Source: Peribacillus simplex (GTDB lineage: Bacteria > Bacillota > Bacilli > Bacillales > DSM-1321). Taken from it: a stretch of DNA of 64,000 nt. How positions within the stretch are numbered: the first letter of the stretch is position 1; each line of letters begins with the position of its first letter. This document shows positions 42,076 through 50,690 of this stretch, piece after piece. Below the pieces are notes generated by a model that worked only from the letters and a program-made list of their open reading frames with translations, was not told the DNA's origin and ran no database searches. The DNA is taken from contig NZ_CP011008.1 of the NCBI RefSeq assembly GCF_001578185.1, positions 5,174,001-5,238,000 on the forward strand. The letters are read 5' to 3'. The position numbers were made by a program, and so were the translations under genes.

Positions 42076-43509
42076 ATGAAAAAATGGTACAAAAGAAAAC
42101 GATTTTATCTGCTTGTCAGCATTGTGATCGTCATTACAGCCGTAATCAACTATAACAGCTACAAGCCTCTCCCTGATGGCATTTCTTATGAAGGGAAGGT
42201 TCATCATGTCGAGGATATTGATTTCATTTATGACCTTTCCTATCACGATGAGCAAGGGAATCTGCAACATGAGCAGCGAATTTTCCAAACCATATATCAA
42301 GCCATAGAAGACGCAGATTCTTTTGTCGTAATCGATATGTTTTTGTTTAATGCTTTTTATGATGAAAAGATAAACTTTCCAAAGTTAACCGAGAACCTGA
42401 AGGAGAAACTGGTTGAACAGAAGAAAAAGAAACCTGACCTCCAGGTTATATTCATTACTGATGAAGTGAATACTTCCTATAATGCCTACCAGTTAGAGGC
42501 ATTGGAAACGATGAAGAAAAATGGCATTGAGGTCATCGTTACCAACTTAGACCGGCTTCGGGATCCGAATCCTCTCTATTCAGGTGTATATCGGACCTTT
42601 TTCCAATGGTTCGGTGAAAGCGGGAAAGGATGGATTGTGAATCCAATGGCTAAAAGCGCACCAAAGGTCACCTTACGTTCTTATCTAAGACTGATGAACA
42701 TTAAAGCCAATCACAGAAAAGTGGTCGCTACCGAAAAAACGGCCATCATTTCATCAGCCAATCCTCATGACGCGAGTGGATTCCATTCCAATATTGCATT
42801 TCAGATGGATGGGAATATCATCGGCGACTTTGTTAAAGCAGAAGAAGCCACTTCGAAATTTTCGGGTGGCCCAAAGTCATTTCCTGAATTAAAAGGGTTA
42901 TCTGCAGATAAAGGACCAATATCGGTACAATTGCTAACGGAAGGAAAAATCAATAAACATGTCCTTAAGGCAATAAAGGATGCACAAAAAGGCGACAAGA
43001 TCCATCTTGCCATGTTCTACATTGCCGATCGCGATGTTGTCGAGGCATTAACCGATGCAGCTAAACGGGGTGTGAAGATTCAAATGATATTGGATCCGAA
43101 TCAAAACGCTTTCGGAAGTGAGAAAATCGGTCTTCCTAATCTTCCAGTTGCCGCTGAATTCGAAAAACTGGGGGATGAAAACATTTCGATCCGCTGGTAC
43201 AAAACAGAGAAAGAGCAGTTCCATACAAAGTTGATGATGATCCAAAAGGCTAATGAAACGATTATTCTTGGAGGATCGGCTAATTATACCTCACGCAATC
43301 TGGATGACTACAATCTTGAAACAAATGTTGAAATCCACGCTCCAAATGACGCGGACGTTTCTTATGATGTCGATAACTATTTTCAAAGACTTTGGACAAA
43401 TCAAAATGGAACATACACGGTAGATTACAGTGAGTATCAAAAGAAACTACCTGTCTTCAAATACTTGACCTACCGCATACAAAAGGTGTTCCGCTTCACC
43501 ACTTATTAA
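42076..43509 (+). CDS. membrane-anchored phospholipase D family protein
   Basis: 477 residues. An N-terminal membrane helix (about 8-24) precedes two PLD domains with HKD-type motifs: NHRKVVATEKTAIISSAN (about 212-229) and FHTKLMMIQKANETIILGGSANYTSRN (about 383-409). It is more divergent than the YwjE-like protein at 22.5 kb. It may act on phospholipids at the outer membrane face; nuclease-like activity cannot be excluded. A GGTTGGAGG site precedes the ATG. It diverges from ung. Confidence 0.85.
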   Translation: MKKWYKRKRFYLLVSIVIVITAVINYNSYKPLPDGISYEGKVHHVEDIDFIYDLSYHDEQGNLQHEQRIFQTIYQAIEDADSFVVIDMFLFNAFYDEKINFPKLTENLKEKLVEQKKKKPDLQVIFITDEVNTSYNAYQLEALETMKKNGIEVIVTNLDRLRDPNPLYSGVYRTFFQWFGESGKGWIVNPMAKSAPKVTLRSYLRLMNIKANHRKVVATEKTAIISSANPHDASGFHSNIAFQMDGNIIGDFVKAEEATSKFSGGPKSFPELKGLSADKGPISVQLLTEGKINKHVLKAIKDAQKGDKIHLAMFYIADRDVVEALTDAAKRGVKIQMILDPNQNAFGSEKIGLPNLPVAAEFEKLGDENISIRWYKTEKEQFHTKLMMIQKANETIILGGSANYTSRNLDDYNLETNVEIHAPNDADVSYDVDNYFQRLWTNQNGTYTVDYSEYQKKLPVFKYLTYRIQKVFRFTTY

Positions 43510-43528
43510 ATATATTTCGATATAAAAT

Positions 43529-43554
43529 GTTTATACATGCCCAAATAAGGTTAT
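43529..43554 (+). promoter_or_regulatory. sigma-B promoter of the 17M-type gene
   Basis: GTTTAT, 14-base spacer, GGTTAT, close to the sigma-B consensus GTTTAA-N12-15-GGGTAT. It lies about 95 bases upstream of a gene from a general stress family. Confidence 0.6.
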
Positions 43555-43648
43555 ATACTACTATAACCAATCAACAACTATGATAAAACAAGATTCCATT
43601 TACCCATATCCAAGAGAATCTTACACTGAAATTCAAGGAGGAGTTTAT

Positions 43649-43996
43649 ATGTATCAAGTACATGTAGTAGAAAACGGTTTACAAGCAAAGGAAAAAATCG
43701 ATGAATTGACTACATCAGGATATACGAAGGACGATGTATATTTGTTTGCCCATGATAAAACCCGTTCGAAGCACCTTACCGAGAATACAAATACAGAAGA
43801 TGTAGGCATGAAGGAACAAGGCTTCCTTGATACCGTTGGAAATCTCTTTAAATCACGTGGAGACGAACTTCGTAATCGAATGAGCAACCTTGGTCTTAGC
43901 GATATGGAAGCAGAACGTTACGAGGAAGTGCTTGACGAAGGCAAAGTCGTCATCGTTGCTTCCAAACAAGATAATAAAGACGGTGTTACACACTAA
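43649..43996 (+). CDS. general stress protein 17M-family (YflT-like)
   Basis: 115 residues starting MYQVHVVENGLQAKEKIDEL. The N-terminal alpha/beta segment with YTKDDVYLFAHD and a C-terminal EEVLDEGKVVIVASK define the DUF1269-like general stress 17M family. Members are sigma-B induced in B. subtilis and of unknown biochemical role. An AAGGAGGAG site lies 7 bases before the ATG at 43649; the longer frame upstream is unsupported. Confidence 0.83.
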   Translation: MYQVHVVENGLQAKEKIDELTTSGYTKDDVYLFAHDKTRSKHLTENTNTEDVGMKEQGFLDTVGNLFKSRGDELRNRMSNLGLSDMEAERYEEVLDEGKVVIVASKQDNKDGVTH

Positions 43997-44029
43997 TACC
44001 CGATAACCACTACCCTATATGATTCATAA

Positions 44030-44063
44030 AAAGCGAGGCACCCTACCGGCAGCCTCGCTTTTT
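44030..44063. terminator. bidirectional terminator stress gene / moeB
   Basis: AAAAAGCGAGGC-ACCCTACCGGCA-GCCTCGCTTTTT between the converging genes. Confidence 0.88.
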
Positions 44064-44070
44064 ATATTCA

Positions 44071-45090
44071 TTATCCCAGGATACTTTGGTATGTGGCCTT
44101 TGCATGGACCATATCCTTCGTTCCGTGAATCAACGCCCGGCCATCCTCGAAAATGACAATACGTTTCCCATCTTTTTCACAAGAGAGAAGAAATGGATTG
44201 AATTGCACCAAATAACCACTGCCGTTCAGATCTTTGGCTAATTTCTCGAGTTGCAGTTTCAAAGGTTTTGGCGGTCTGACCTGTACAGTATCCCTACCGC
44301 AAAGAACCGCAGTTTTCGTTGCGTTTTCCATAGTTAAAAAGGGATATGTCCTCTGATCTCCGCAAGAGAGACAATCTTTCTTTCTCGCTTTTGTTAATTT
44401 TACGGTTTGGTATTGATTCCTCCACAGATCAAAAGTAACAAGTGCAGGTCGAACCGATTCCCAATCTTCAACGAGGATTTTCAAAGCTTCAGCAGTTTGG
44501 TGTGCCACTACCATCGTTACAGCTGGTGATATGATTCCTCCTGTGTCACAGGTCATTCCTTGAATGGGGATAGCTTTAAGTAAACAGTGCAAACATGGCG
44601 TCTGTCCTGGAAGGATGGTCAAAGTCATGCCCACACTACCCACACATGCCCCATAAATCCATGGTATCTGTAACTTTTGTGACAGATCATTAATAATCAT
44701 CCGTGTCTCAAAATTATCGGTTGCATCCAATATCAAATCAACATCACCAAGCAGCTGTTCAAGGTTCTGGGCGGTCGCGTCCATAATGATGGCATTGACT
44801 TCGACTTCATGATTGATATCAAATAGATGGCGCTTTGCCGCTTCTGCTTTTGGCAGTTTCTCCTCGACATCCCGTTCCGTATACATTTGTTGACGCTGTA
44901 AATTACTGGTTTCGACATAATCCCTGTCGACAATGGTAAGCTTCCCTACTCCCGCACGAGTAAGGGCCTCTGCGTTAGCAGACCCCAATGCCCCCGCCCC
45001 TAGAAGTAAGACATGCTTCTTCAAAATTCTCGATTGGCCCCCTTCACCAATGGGGGAAAATAAAGTCTGCCTTGAATATCGCTCTTGCAC
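44071..45090 (-). CDS. moeB: MoeB/ThiF-type adenylyltransferase
   Basis: 339 residues of the E1-like family. The ATP loop GAGALGSANAEALTRAGVG (about 31-49) is followed by the DRDYVETSNLQRQ motif and DATDNFETR. Zinc cysteines lie in CLHC and CLSC. It adenylates the C-terminal glycine of MoaD so that it can be thiolated for molybdopterin synthesis. The extra C-terminal region (about 240-339) is longer than in E. coli MoeB. The start is GTG at 45090 with GGGAGGG 7 bases upstream. It follows moaD by 24 bases. Confidence 0.9.
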   Translation of the reverse strand: MQERYSRQTLFSPIGEGGQSRILKKHVLLLGAGALGSANAEALTRAGVGKLTIVDRDYVETSNLQRQQMYTERDVEEKLPKAEAAKRHLFDINHEVEVNAIIMDATAQNLEQLLGDVDLILDATDNFETRMIINDLSQKLQIPWIYGACVGSVGMTLTILPGQTPCLHCLLKAIPIQGMTCDTGGIISPAVTMVVAHQTAEALKILVEDWESVRPALVTFDLWRNQYQTVKLTKARKKDCLSCGDQRTYPFLTMENATKTAVLCGRDTVQVRPPKPLKLQLEKLAKDLNGSGYLVQFNPFLLSCEKDGKRIVIFEDGRALIHGTKDMVHAKATYQSILG

Positions 45091-45114
45091 TATGAACCCT
45101 CCCATCCGATTTGC

Positions 45115-45348
45115 TCAGCCTCCACTGACAGGTGGAATGAAAGCCACTGTATCTCCATCAGATAGAATCGTGTCATCGTCAGCAAATTCTTCATTGACCG
45201 CTGTCATCACGGTTTCAAGACCTTCCAATTGAAATTCCACCCTCATTTTGCCTTTAAGCTGGGCCACACTCATTCCATTTCCTTCTATAGAAAGAGTCTC
45301 TTTGCCTAACTCATCTTTCAATTGGGCAAATAAAAGTACATTAATCAT
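45115..45348 (-). CDS. moaD: molybdopterin synthase sulfur carrier MoaD
   Basis: 77 residues of the ubiquitin-like beta-grasp family starting MINVLLFAQLKDELG and ending in PPVSGG, the Gly-Gly tail that is thiocarboxylated. It donates sulfur within the MoaD-MoaE complex. The start at 45348 overlaps the moaE stop by 8 bases, and its AGGTGG ribosome site lies inside moaE. Confidence 0.93.
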   Translation of the reverse strand: MINVLLFAQLKDELGKETLSIEGNGMSVAQLKGKMRVEFQLEGLETVMTAVNEEFADDDTILSDGDTVAFIPPVSGG

Positions 45349-45805
45349 TGATATCCACCTCTTCCGGTTTCCCTTTTGGATATGGAACTGTTTCCAACTG
45401 ATTTCCGACCCATGTCTCCCCATCTTCCCAATGTTCCTTTTTCCATATAGGGACAATTTCTTTTATTCTTTCAATCGCATACCTGTTTGCCTCATATGCA
45501 TCATTTCGATGTGGCGTACTAACGGCAATAACGACTGCGATATCCGTGATTTCAAGTTTTCCAACACGATGGGTGATTGCCGTTTCTGAATCTGGCCACC
45601 GCTCCTTAATTTCAGAACCGATTTGCTCTAATTTCTTAATGGCCATCGGTTCATATGCTTCGTAAATTAAGAAAAGAGTCTTTTTTCCTTTCGTCATTTC
45701 CCTCACTGTACCAATAAAGGTCGTGACGGCACCTGCATTCCGCTCTACTACTTTATCAATCACTTCCTGGATGACAATCGGCTCTTTTGAAATTTTATAA
45801 TTCAT
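45341..45805 (-). CDS. moaE: molybdopterin synthase catalytic subunit MoaE
   Basis: 154 residues. GAVTTFIGTVREMTKGK, LIYEAYEPMA, THRVGKLEITDIAVVIAVSTPHR and VPIWKKEHWEDGETWV are the family segments, with catalytic lysines in the last. With MoaD it converts precursor Z to molybdopterin. The start at 45805 overlaps mobA's end; AAGGATGG lies at suitable distance, while the ATG at 45814 sits on that site. Confidence 0.93.
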   Translation of the reverse strand: MNYKISKEPIVIQEVIDKVVERNAGAVTTFIGTVREMTKGKKTLFLIYEAYEPMAIKKLEQIGSEIKERWPDSETAITHRVGKLEITDIAVVIAVSTPHRNDAYEANRYAIERIKEIVPIWKKEHWEDGETWVGNQLETVPYPKGKPEEVDIND

Positions 45806-46430
45806 GTCTACCATCCTTTATATATAATTCAGTTTGATCAATATACCCTGCCTCTTTATAATCTTCCCTCGTATTCATATTGAAAAAAAGGTGTTGAAGA
45901 TGTTCAGGATTCTCGTGATATAACTTAAAGTCGGTTTCCTTCATGATTTTCACCGAAATTTTTTCCAAAAATAGACCCATTTTCAACTCGCGTTTTAATA
46001 AGCACTCCGTCAGTACAGGAAGACACCTTTTATGATAAACAGCAAAAAGCGGTTGGATCCTGCCATTTATTTCCGGAATGACAGCATCGAATTCAGGTTC
46101 ATAATAGGAAATGATATCATTTATGGCAGCCGCATTCACAAAGGGCATATCACAGGCCGTAAGGAATTGAAGCTCCGTTTTCGCAGCGGTCATCCCTGCA
46201 TGCAATCCGCCAAGAGGTCCTTGATCTTTATGTATATCCGGTATTAACGGAAGTTGCAGAAAACGATAATCTTCAAAAGTATTGGTAATGACCAGAATGT
46301 TTTCTGACACCTTTTTCAATTCGGCTGCCACTCTTGAAATGTTCGTAACGCCGCCTATGGTCAACAGAGCTTTATTCACTCCCATACGACTTGATTTCCC
46401 ACCAGCTAAAAGTAACATAGTCCATTCCAA
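45795..46430 (-). CDS. mobA: molybdenum cofactor guanylyltransferase MobA
   Basis: 211 residues. The nucleotide-binding LLAGGKSSRMGVNKALL lies at the N-terminus, with GPLGGLHAGM and TACDMPFVN further on. It attaches GMP to molybdopterin. The preferred start is TTG at 46430, 7 bases after GGGAGG; the in-frame GTG at 46439 lies inside that ribosome site. moaA, moaB, moaC and moeA are not in the window. Confidence 0.88.
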   Translation of the reverse strand: MEWTMLLLAGGKSSRMGVNKALLTIGGVTNISRVAAELKKVSENILVITNTFEDYRFLQLPLIPDIHKDQGPLGGLHAGMTAAKTELQFLTACDMPFVNAAAINDIISYYEPEFDAVIPEINGRIQPLFAVYHKRCLPVLTECLLKRELKMGLFLEKISVKIMKETDFKLYHENPEHLQHLFFNMNTREDYKEAGYIDQTELYIKDGRHEL

Positions 46431-46756
46431 ACGAATCACCTCCCTATTTTGGGTTTATTCCCGCAACCAACGGTAAAGCTATAATAAATGCATCCACTAA
46501 TGAAGCGTCCCTATATTTAAATATTTTAAATCAATTTTGAAAATAATGACACTTTCACATCTTTGCTTATATATCAAAAGTTTGGACAAAGCATATTTCC
46601 AAGGAGCAGACTAGGCCTTTCCATTTCCTTATTAAAGGACTCATATAGGGTGACAACTAAGTTTTACATAAAAGAAATTTTGGTATATTCTAAAAATAGG
46701 ATATTACCTGGTATGCTGATAATATCGATATCTAATTCTCCTGAGGAGGTCACATA
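46431..46756. other. intergenic region between mobA and pdxK
   Basis: About 326 AT-rich bases separating divergent mobA and pdxK. It should hold promoters in both directions. I see an extended -10-like TGCTGATAAT near 46720 but no good -35. A 64-codon frame here lacks a ribosome site. Confidence 0.4.
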
Positions 46757-47584
46757 ATGACTATGAAAAGAGCTATGACAGTTGCCGGATCGGATTCGAG
46801 CGGCGGAGCGGGTCTTCAAGCAGATTTAAAGACATTTCAAGAATTCGGCGTTTACGGTATGTCCGCTTTAACGACAATCGTGACGATGGATCCTAAGAAT
46901 GGGTGGTCCCATAATGTATTCCCTACACCGGTTGAGGTTTTGGAAGCCCAAATCGAAACGATTTTATCAATCGGCATTGATGCCATGAAAACGGGAATGC
47001 TTGGATCAGTGGAAATCATTGAACTTGTTGCCCGTAAAATCGACGAGTTGAAACTGGACAAAGTCGTAATCGATCCAGTTATGGTATGTAAAGGTGAAGA
47101 TGAAGTGTTGCACCCTGAAACAGCTGTAGCTTTGCGTGAACTTCTTGTTCCACGTGCAACAGTAGTTACGCCAAACCTGTTCGAGGCTGCCCAGTTAGCT
47201 GGGACAGCACCTATCAAGACGATCGATGATATGAAGGGTGCAGCTGAAAAGATTCATGCACTTGGTGCTAAATATGTCTTGATCAAAGGCGGAAATAAGC
47301 TGGGGAATGACAAAGCCATCGACCTTCTATATGATGGAAAAGAATTTGAGATCCTTGAATCCGAGAAAATCGAAACAACCAACACACATGGTGCCGGCTG
47401 TTCATCTTCAGCAGCTATTGCAGCTCAATTGGCTGAAGGGAAAAGTCCTCGTGAGGCTATCCACATTTCGAAGGACTTCATTACCGAAGCGGTTCGCCAT
47501 TCTTGGAAGATGAATGACTATGTAGGACCTGTTAACCATGGTGCATACCATAAATATGGAATTGCTGAAAACACCCAAAAATAA
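46757..47584 (+). CDS. pdxK: pyridoxal kinase / HMP kinase family (PdxK)
   Basis: 275 residues of the ThiD/PdxK ribokinase-like family. VAGSDSSGGAGLQADLKTF is at the N-terminus, DPVMVCKG in the centre, and THGAGCSSSAA is the anion-hole segment with the cysteine typical of the bacillary PdxK group. It phosphorylates pyridoxal and related B6 vitamers and may also act on HMP. The match to B. subtilis PdxK (ywdB) is closer than to ThiD. A GAGGAGG site lies 7 bases before the ATG. Confidence 0.88.
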   Translation: MTMKRAMTVAGSDSSGGAGLQADLKTFQEFGVYGMSALTTIVTMDPKNGWSHNVFPTPVEVLEAQIETILSIGIDAMKTGMLGSVEIIELVARKIDELKLDKVVIDPVMVCKGEDEVLHPETAVALRELLVPRATVVTPNLFEAAQLAGTAPIKTIDDMKGAAEKIHALGAKYVLIKGGNKLGNDKAIDLLYDGKEFEILESEKIETTNTHGAGCSSSAAIAAQLAEGKSPREAIHISKDFITEAVRHSWKMNDYVGPVNHGAYHKYGIAENTQK

Positions 47585-47599
47585 AACATCAAGTTTAGT

Positions 47600-47630
47600 G
47601 GCCGCTCAAATTCATCGAGCGGCCTTTTTC
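47600..47630 (+). terminator. pdxK terminator
   Basis: GGCCGCTC-AAATTCATC-GAGCGGCC followed by TTTTT. Confidence 0.9.
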
Positions 47631-47708
47631 GCTTTTTTTGTTTTTATTTAGTAAACTAGAAAGAAGGAAAAGCTTATCTAGCCGCCCAGTTAAGGAGGAA
47701 ATTATAGA

Positions 47709-48056
47709 ATGAAACCTATAGACCGTACAGAGGTGCAAAATGCTATTGATACTTTCGCCGGACAAGATGTATATCTTCACCTTGAAACGACAAATGGTGC
47801 CTATGCCACTCATGTAGATGAAGCTTTCTTTTCGGCAGGTGCTTATATTCGTAATGCATTAATACAGTATGAACACGGGAAGATAGTTGGGGATGGACCC
47901 TACCGCATCGGCTTAAAGCTCAATATTGGCTGGGTATATGCAGAAGGCGTTAACCACTTCGAAATGGATGAACAAGGTAGGTTGCTGTTGGCAGGACTTG
48001 ATTTTTCCGGGAAGCTTGCTGTCTCCATGCAGCTCAGCCCTACTCCCTTTGAATGA
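47709..48056 (+). CDS. yojF: YojF family protein
   Basis: 115 residues of the DUF1806/YojF family, found next to bshB2 in Bacillaceae. Visible segments are VYLHLETTNGAYATH and GLKLNIGWVYAEGVNHFE. There are no membrane helices and no catalytic motif. The constant pairing with bshB2 suggests a link to bacillithiol metabolism, which is inference. An AAGGAGG site precedes the ATG. Confidence 0.85.
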   Translation: MKPIDRTEVQNAIDTFAGQDVYLHLETTNGAYATHVDEAFFSAGAYIRNALIQYEHGKIVGDGPYRIGLKLNIGWVYAEGVNHFEMDEQGRLLLAGLDFSGKLAVSMQLSPTPFE

Positions 48057-48152
48057 GTACAACTTGCTTGATATTTTAATATTATTCCGATGAATACTCC
48101 CATTCACCGATAACCATACTCACTGTAAGTAGAACGGAAGGAGAAATATACC

Positions 48153-48818
48153 TTGGAAAAAGAACGTCATGTATTAGTTATTTTCCCACATCCCGATGAT
48201 GAAGCCTTCTCGGTCTCTGGAACGCTTGCCCTTCATAGAGAAGAGGGCACTCCCGTCACCTATTTATGCTTAACTTTAGGAGAAATGGGACGTAATTTAG
48301 GAAATCCTCCATTTGCAACAAGAGAATCGCTCCCTAAAATTCGTAAAAAGGAATTAATCGATGCAGCAAATGCGATTGGAATCCAGGACTTGCGCATGCT
48401 CGGTTTGCGTGATAAGACAATCGAATTCGAAGATGATGAAAAGCTGACTTCATTATTTACCGATGCTATCAATGAATTGAATCCTTCATTGATCATTACG
48501 TTTTACCCAGGATACAGTGTCCATCCAGACCACGAAGCAACAGCACGGGCTGTGGTTCGGGCTGTGGAAAGAATCGAAGAAAAAGAGAGACCTAAACTTC
48601 ATTGTGTCGCGTTCTCCAATAACTGCATCGATGAGTTAGGACAGCCCGACATCATCCATGATATATCTGCCGTAGAAGAAAAAAAGGTAGCTGCATTCAC
48701 TGCCCATCGTTCGCAAACGCAAGCAATGGTAATCGATTGGAAAGAGAAATTCGAAAATCAGGATGCTGATTTTCTCGACTGGATCCGCAAAGAACGATTA
48801 TGGACCTATAAATTTTAA
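48153..48818 (+). CDS. bshB2: bacillithiol biosynthesis deacetylase BshB2
   Basis: 221 residues of the PIG-L/LmbE zinc deacetylase family. HPDDE (about 13-17) gives the first zinc ligands, and HPDHEATARAV gives the last histidine and conserved region. It removes acetyl groups from GlcNAc-malate or bacillithiol S-conjugates; BshB2 is the secondary deacetylase in B. subtilis. The start is TTG after a GGAAGGAG site. It follows yojF by about 95 bases. Confidence 0.9.
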   Translation: MEKERHVLVIFPHPDDEAFSVSGTLALHREEGTPVTYLCLTLGEMGRNLGNPPFATRESLPKIRKKELIDAANAIGIQDLRMLGLRDKTIEFEDDEKLTSLFTDAINELNPSLIITFYPGYSVHPDHEATARAVVRAVERIEEKERPKLHCVAFSNNCIDELGQPDIIHDISAVEEKKVAAFTAHRSQTQAMVIDWKEKFENQDADFLDWIRKERLWTYKF

Positions 48819-48819
48819 A

Positions 48820-48849
48820 GAAACCGCCAATATGGCGGTTTCTTTGTTT
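48820..48849 (+). terminator. bshB2 terminator
   Basis: AAACCGCC-AATAT-GGCGGTTTCTTTG directly after bshB2. Confidence 0.82.
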
Positions 48850-48854
48850 ATGGC

Positions 48855-48883
48855 AAAAAAAAAGCGCCTGCTGATTACAGGCG
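48855..48883 (-). terminator. terminator of the MFS gene
   Basis: Minus-strand CGCCTG-TAATCAG-CAGGCG followed by C and a run of nine Ts, about 80 bases past the MFS stop. Confidence 0.75.
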
Positions 48884-48964
48884 GAGAAAAGGGGGATAAT
48901 TTGGAAAATTAATCATTATAAAGCATCCCCTAAATTTCCCATTTTATACAGACATATAAAAAAA

Positions 48965-50170
48965 TTAAGCAGACAAACGTTCCTCATGATGCATTTTCTT
49001 TCTTGCTGAGGCTTTTTTTCCATGTGCCAAATAATAAATCCCGATAAGGGCGAATGCAAAGATTGACATTCCCATGAATAACCCTTTGAACCCGGTAAAT
49101 GGGATAAGGAAGCCCAATAGGAATGGGCCAACACCAATACCAAAATCATACATTGTAAAAAACGTGGATGTGGCTAATCCCATCCGATTTGATGGGGATT
49201 CCTTGATAGAAATCGCTTGACAGCTTGATTGGAACGTACCATATCCCACTCCGATAAAGGCACCGGCAATCAGAAGCGTGATACCATGATGGGATTGGCT
49301 GAGGATGACCATACCCATGGCAAACAGGAAGAGCGATGGGTAAATGACTGCATTCTCCCCCTTCACATCGAACATTCGTCCTGTAAACGGGCGGGACGCC
49401 AAAAGGAATACAGCAAATACTACAAAGAAAAAGCTCGCCGCATCCATTAAATCCATTTCCTTTGCAAAAGATGTTAAATAGGACAAGATGCTCGAATAGG
49501 TAAATCCGGCAAATCCGATAAAAATGGATATGGGCAGGGCCCTTTTTTCAAAGTAATCACTGATTTTAAATCCCTTCTGTGGTAGAGCTCCGCGTTTTTC
49601 CCCTTCAGGTACATTCATGAACAACGATGCGACTAAAGAAAATGCGGCAAATAAAGAGGCAGCATAGAAAATGATCGAATAGCTAAAATGCTGTGTGATC
49701 AGCAATCCAATAAACGGACCGAATGCCATTGCCAAGTTTGTACTCATGGCAAAGTAGCCTGTACCCTCCCCGCGTCTTTCATTCGGAATGATATCTGCAG
49801 CAATCGTTCCAGTTGCCGTTGTGGCAAGGCCAAAAGCAAAACCATGAATAAGACGATCGATCAATAAGAGGGGTAAACTATTCACCAGGAAATAGCCAAT
49901 GGATGCGGCCAGGAATAGAATCAAGGATCCAAGCAACATTTTTCTGCGGCCGATCTTATCAATTTTTTTTCCTGCAATCGGTCTGACAAGCACTGCCCCG
50001 AGGACAAAGATACTTGAGGCAAGTCCTGCTTGTGCTTGCGACGCATGAAAGCTATCCATCGTATAAATGGTTAATGTCACCATCAAGACATAAAAAGTTA
50101 AAAAAAGAAAAAAATTCACAGACGAGACAATCAGAAAGTCTTTCGTCCACAATTTCGGTTTGTCATTCAT
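48965..50170 (-). CDS. MFS transporter, drug-efflux type
   Basis: 401 residues with twelve predicted helices. The loop 2-3 motif occurs as GKKIDKIGRRKMLLGS, and RLIHGFAFGLATTATGTIAADIIP matches motif C-like regions of the DHA1 group. It probably exports toxic compounds or metabolites; the substrate cannot be read. It follows a MarR regulator by 18 bases, a frequent efflux-operon layout. An AGAAGGATTG site precedes the ATG. Confidence 0.88.
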   Translation of the reverse strand: MNDKPKLWTKDFLIVSSVNFFLFLTFYVLMVTLTIYTMDSFHASQAQAGLASSIFVLGAVLVRPIAGKKIDKIGRRKMLLGSLILFLAASIGYFLVNSLPLLLIDRLIHGFAFGLATTATGTIAADIIPNERRGEGTGYFAMSTNLAMAFGPFIGLLITQHFSYSIIFYAASLFAAFSLVASLFMNVPEGEKRGALPQKGFKISDYFEKRALPISIFIGFAGFTYSSILSYLTSFAKEMDLMDAASFFFVVFAVFLLASRPFTGRMFDVKGENAVIYPSLFLFAMGMVILSQSHHGITLLIAGAFIGVGYGTFQSSCQAISIKESPSNRMGLATSTFFTMYDFGIGVGPFLLGFLIPFTGFKGLFMGMSIFAFALIGIYYLAHGKKASARKKMHHEERLSA

Positions 50171-50188
50171 TTCAATCCTTCTTCCTTA

Positions 50189-50608
50189 CTATTGTTTTAA
50201 TTTTTCCTTCAGGAAAATCAAAGTTCGTAACGTTGCCTCACGATCCTCTTCAGCCAAACCATTCATTAATTGAAGTTCAAACTCTTCAACCACTTTTTTG
50301 GCCTCTTGAAAAGTCCTTACACCTGATTCCGTTAACTGTATTCTCCGTTCCCGCTTATCTTTTCCTGGGATTTGTTCAATCAAATCAAGTTCTTCCAAAC
50401 GGTTTACCGTCCGGGTTACCGTCGGCTTCTCCACATCTAGATAAGTGCTTATTTCAACAAGCGTAGAACAGCCATACTGATTCAGATAATATACAATCAG
50501 CCACTGGGAATGAAAAAGATCAACCTTAGCCAATTGTTCATTTAACTTTTTGGTAAATGACCTTGAAAATTGTAAGTTATGATGAAAAAAACCATTATGA
50601 AAGGACAA
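50189..50608 (-). CDS. MarR-family regulator of the MFS gene
   Basis: 139 residues. The winged helix (about 45-100) has LVEISTYLDVEKPTVTRTVNRLEELDLIE followed by the wing PGKDKRERRIQLTESG. There is no cysteine of the OhrR type in the N-terminus, so ligand rather than peroxide sensing is more likely. The start is TTG with a perfect-looking AGGAGG 8 bases upstream. The promoter and operator at 50628-50670 suggest autorepression. Confidence 0.9.
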   Translation of the reverse strand: MSFHNGFFHHNLQFSRSFTKKLNEQLAKVDLFHSQWLIVYYLNQYGCSTLVEISTYLDVEKPTVTRTVNRLEELDLIEQIPGKDKRERRIQLTESGVRTFQEAKKVVEEFELQLMNGLAEEDREATLRTLIFLKEKLKQ

Positions 50609-50627
50609 AGGTATTCCTCCTGTTAAT

Positions 50628-50670
50628 TAGTTACCTAGGTAACTATACACTTATTCTTTAAAAATGTCCA
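50628..50670 (-). promoter_or_regulatory. marR-MFS promoter with overlapping 18-bp palindrome
   Basis: Minus-strand TGGACA (50665-50670), a 17-base spacer, TATAGT (50642-50647). Overlapping the -10 is TAGTTACCTAGGTAACTA (50628-50645), a perfect 18-base palindrome of the kind MarR dimers bind. A repressor here would block RNA polymerase and control both genes. Confidence 0.72.
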
Positions 50671-50690
50671 GCCTTCGGATGAAGAAAACA

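Noticed and set aside
46563-46757. 64-codon ORF before pdxK
   Set aside because: TTG start with no ribosome site, AT-rich composition and no recognisable similarity; it lies where the pdxK promoter should be.
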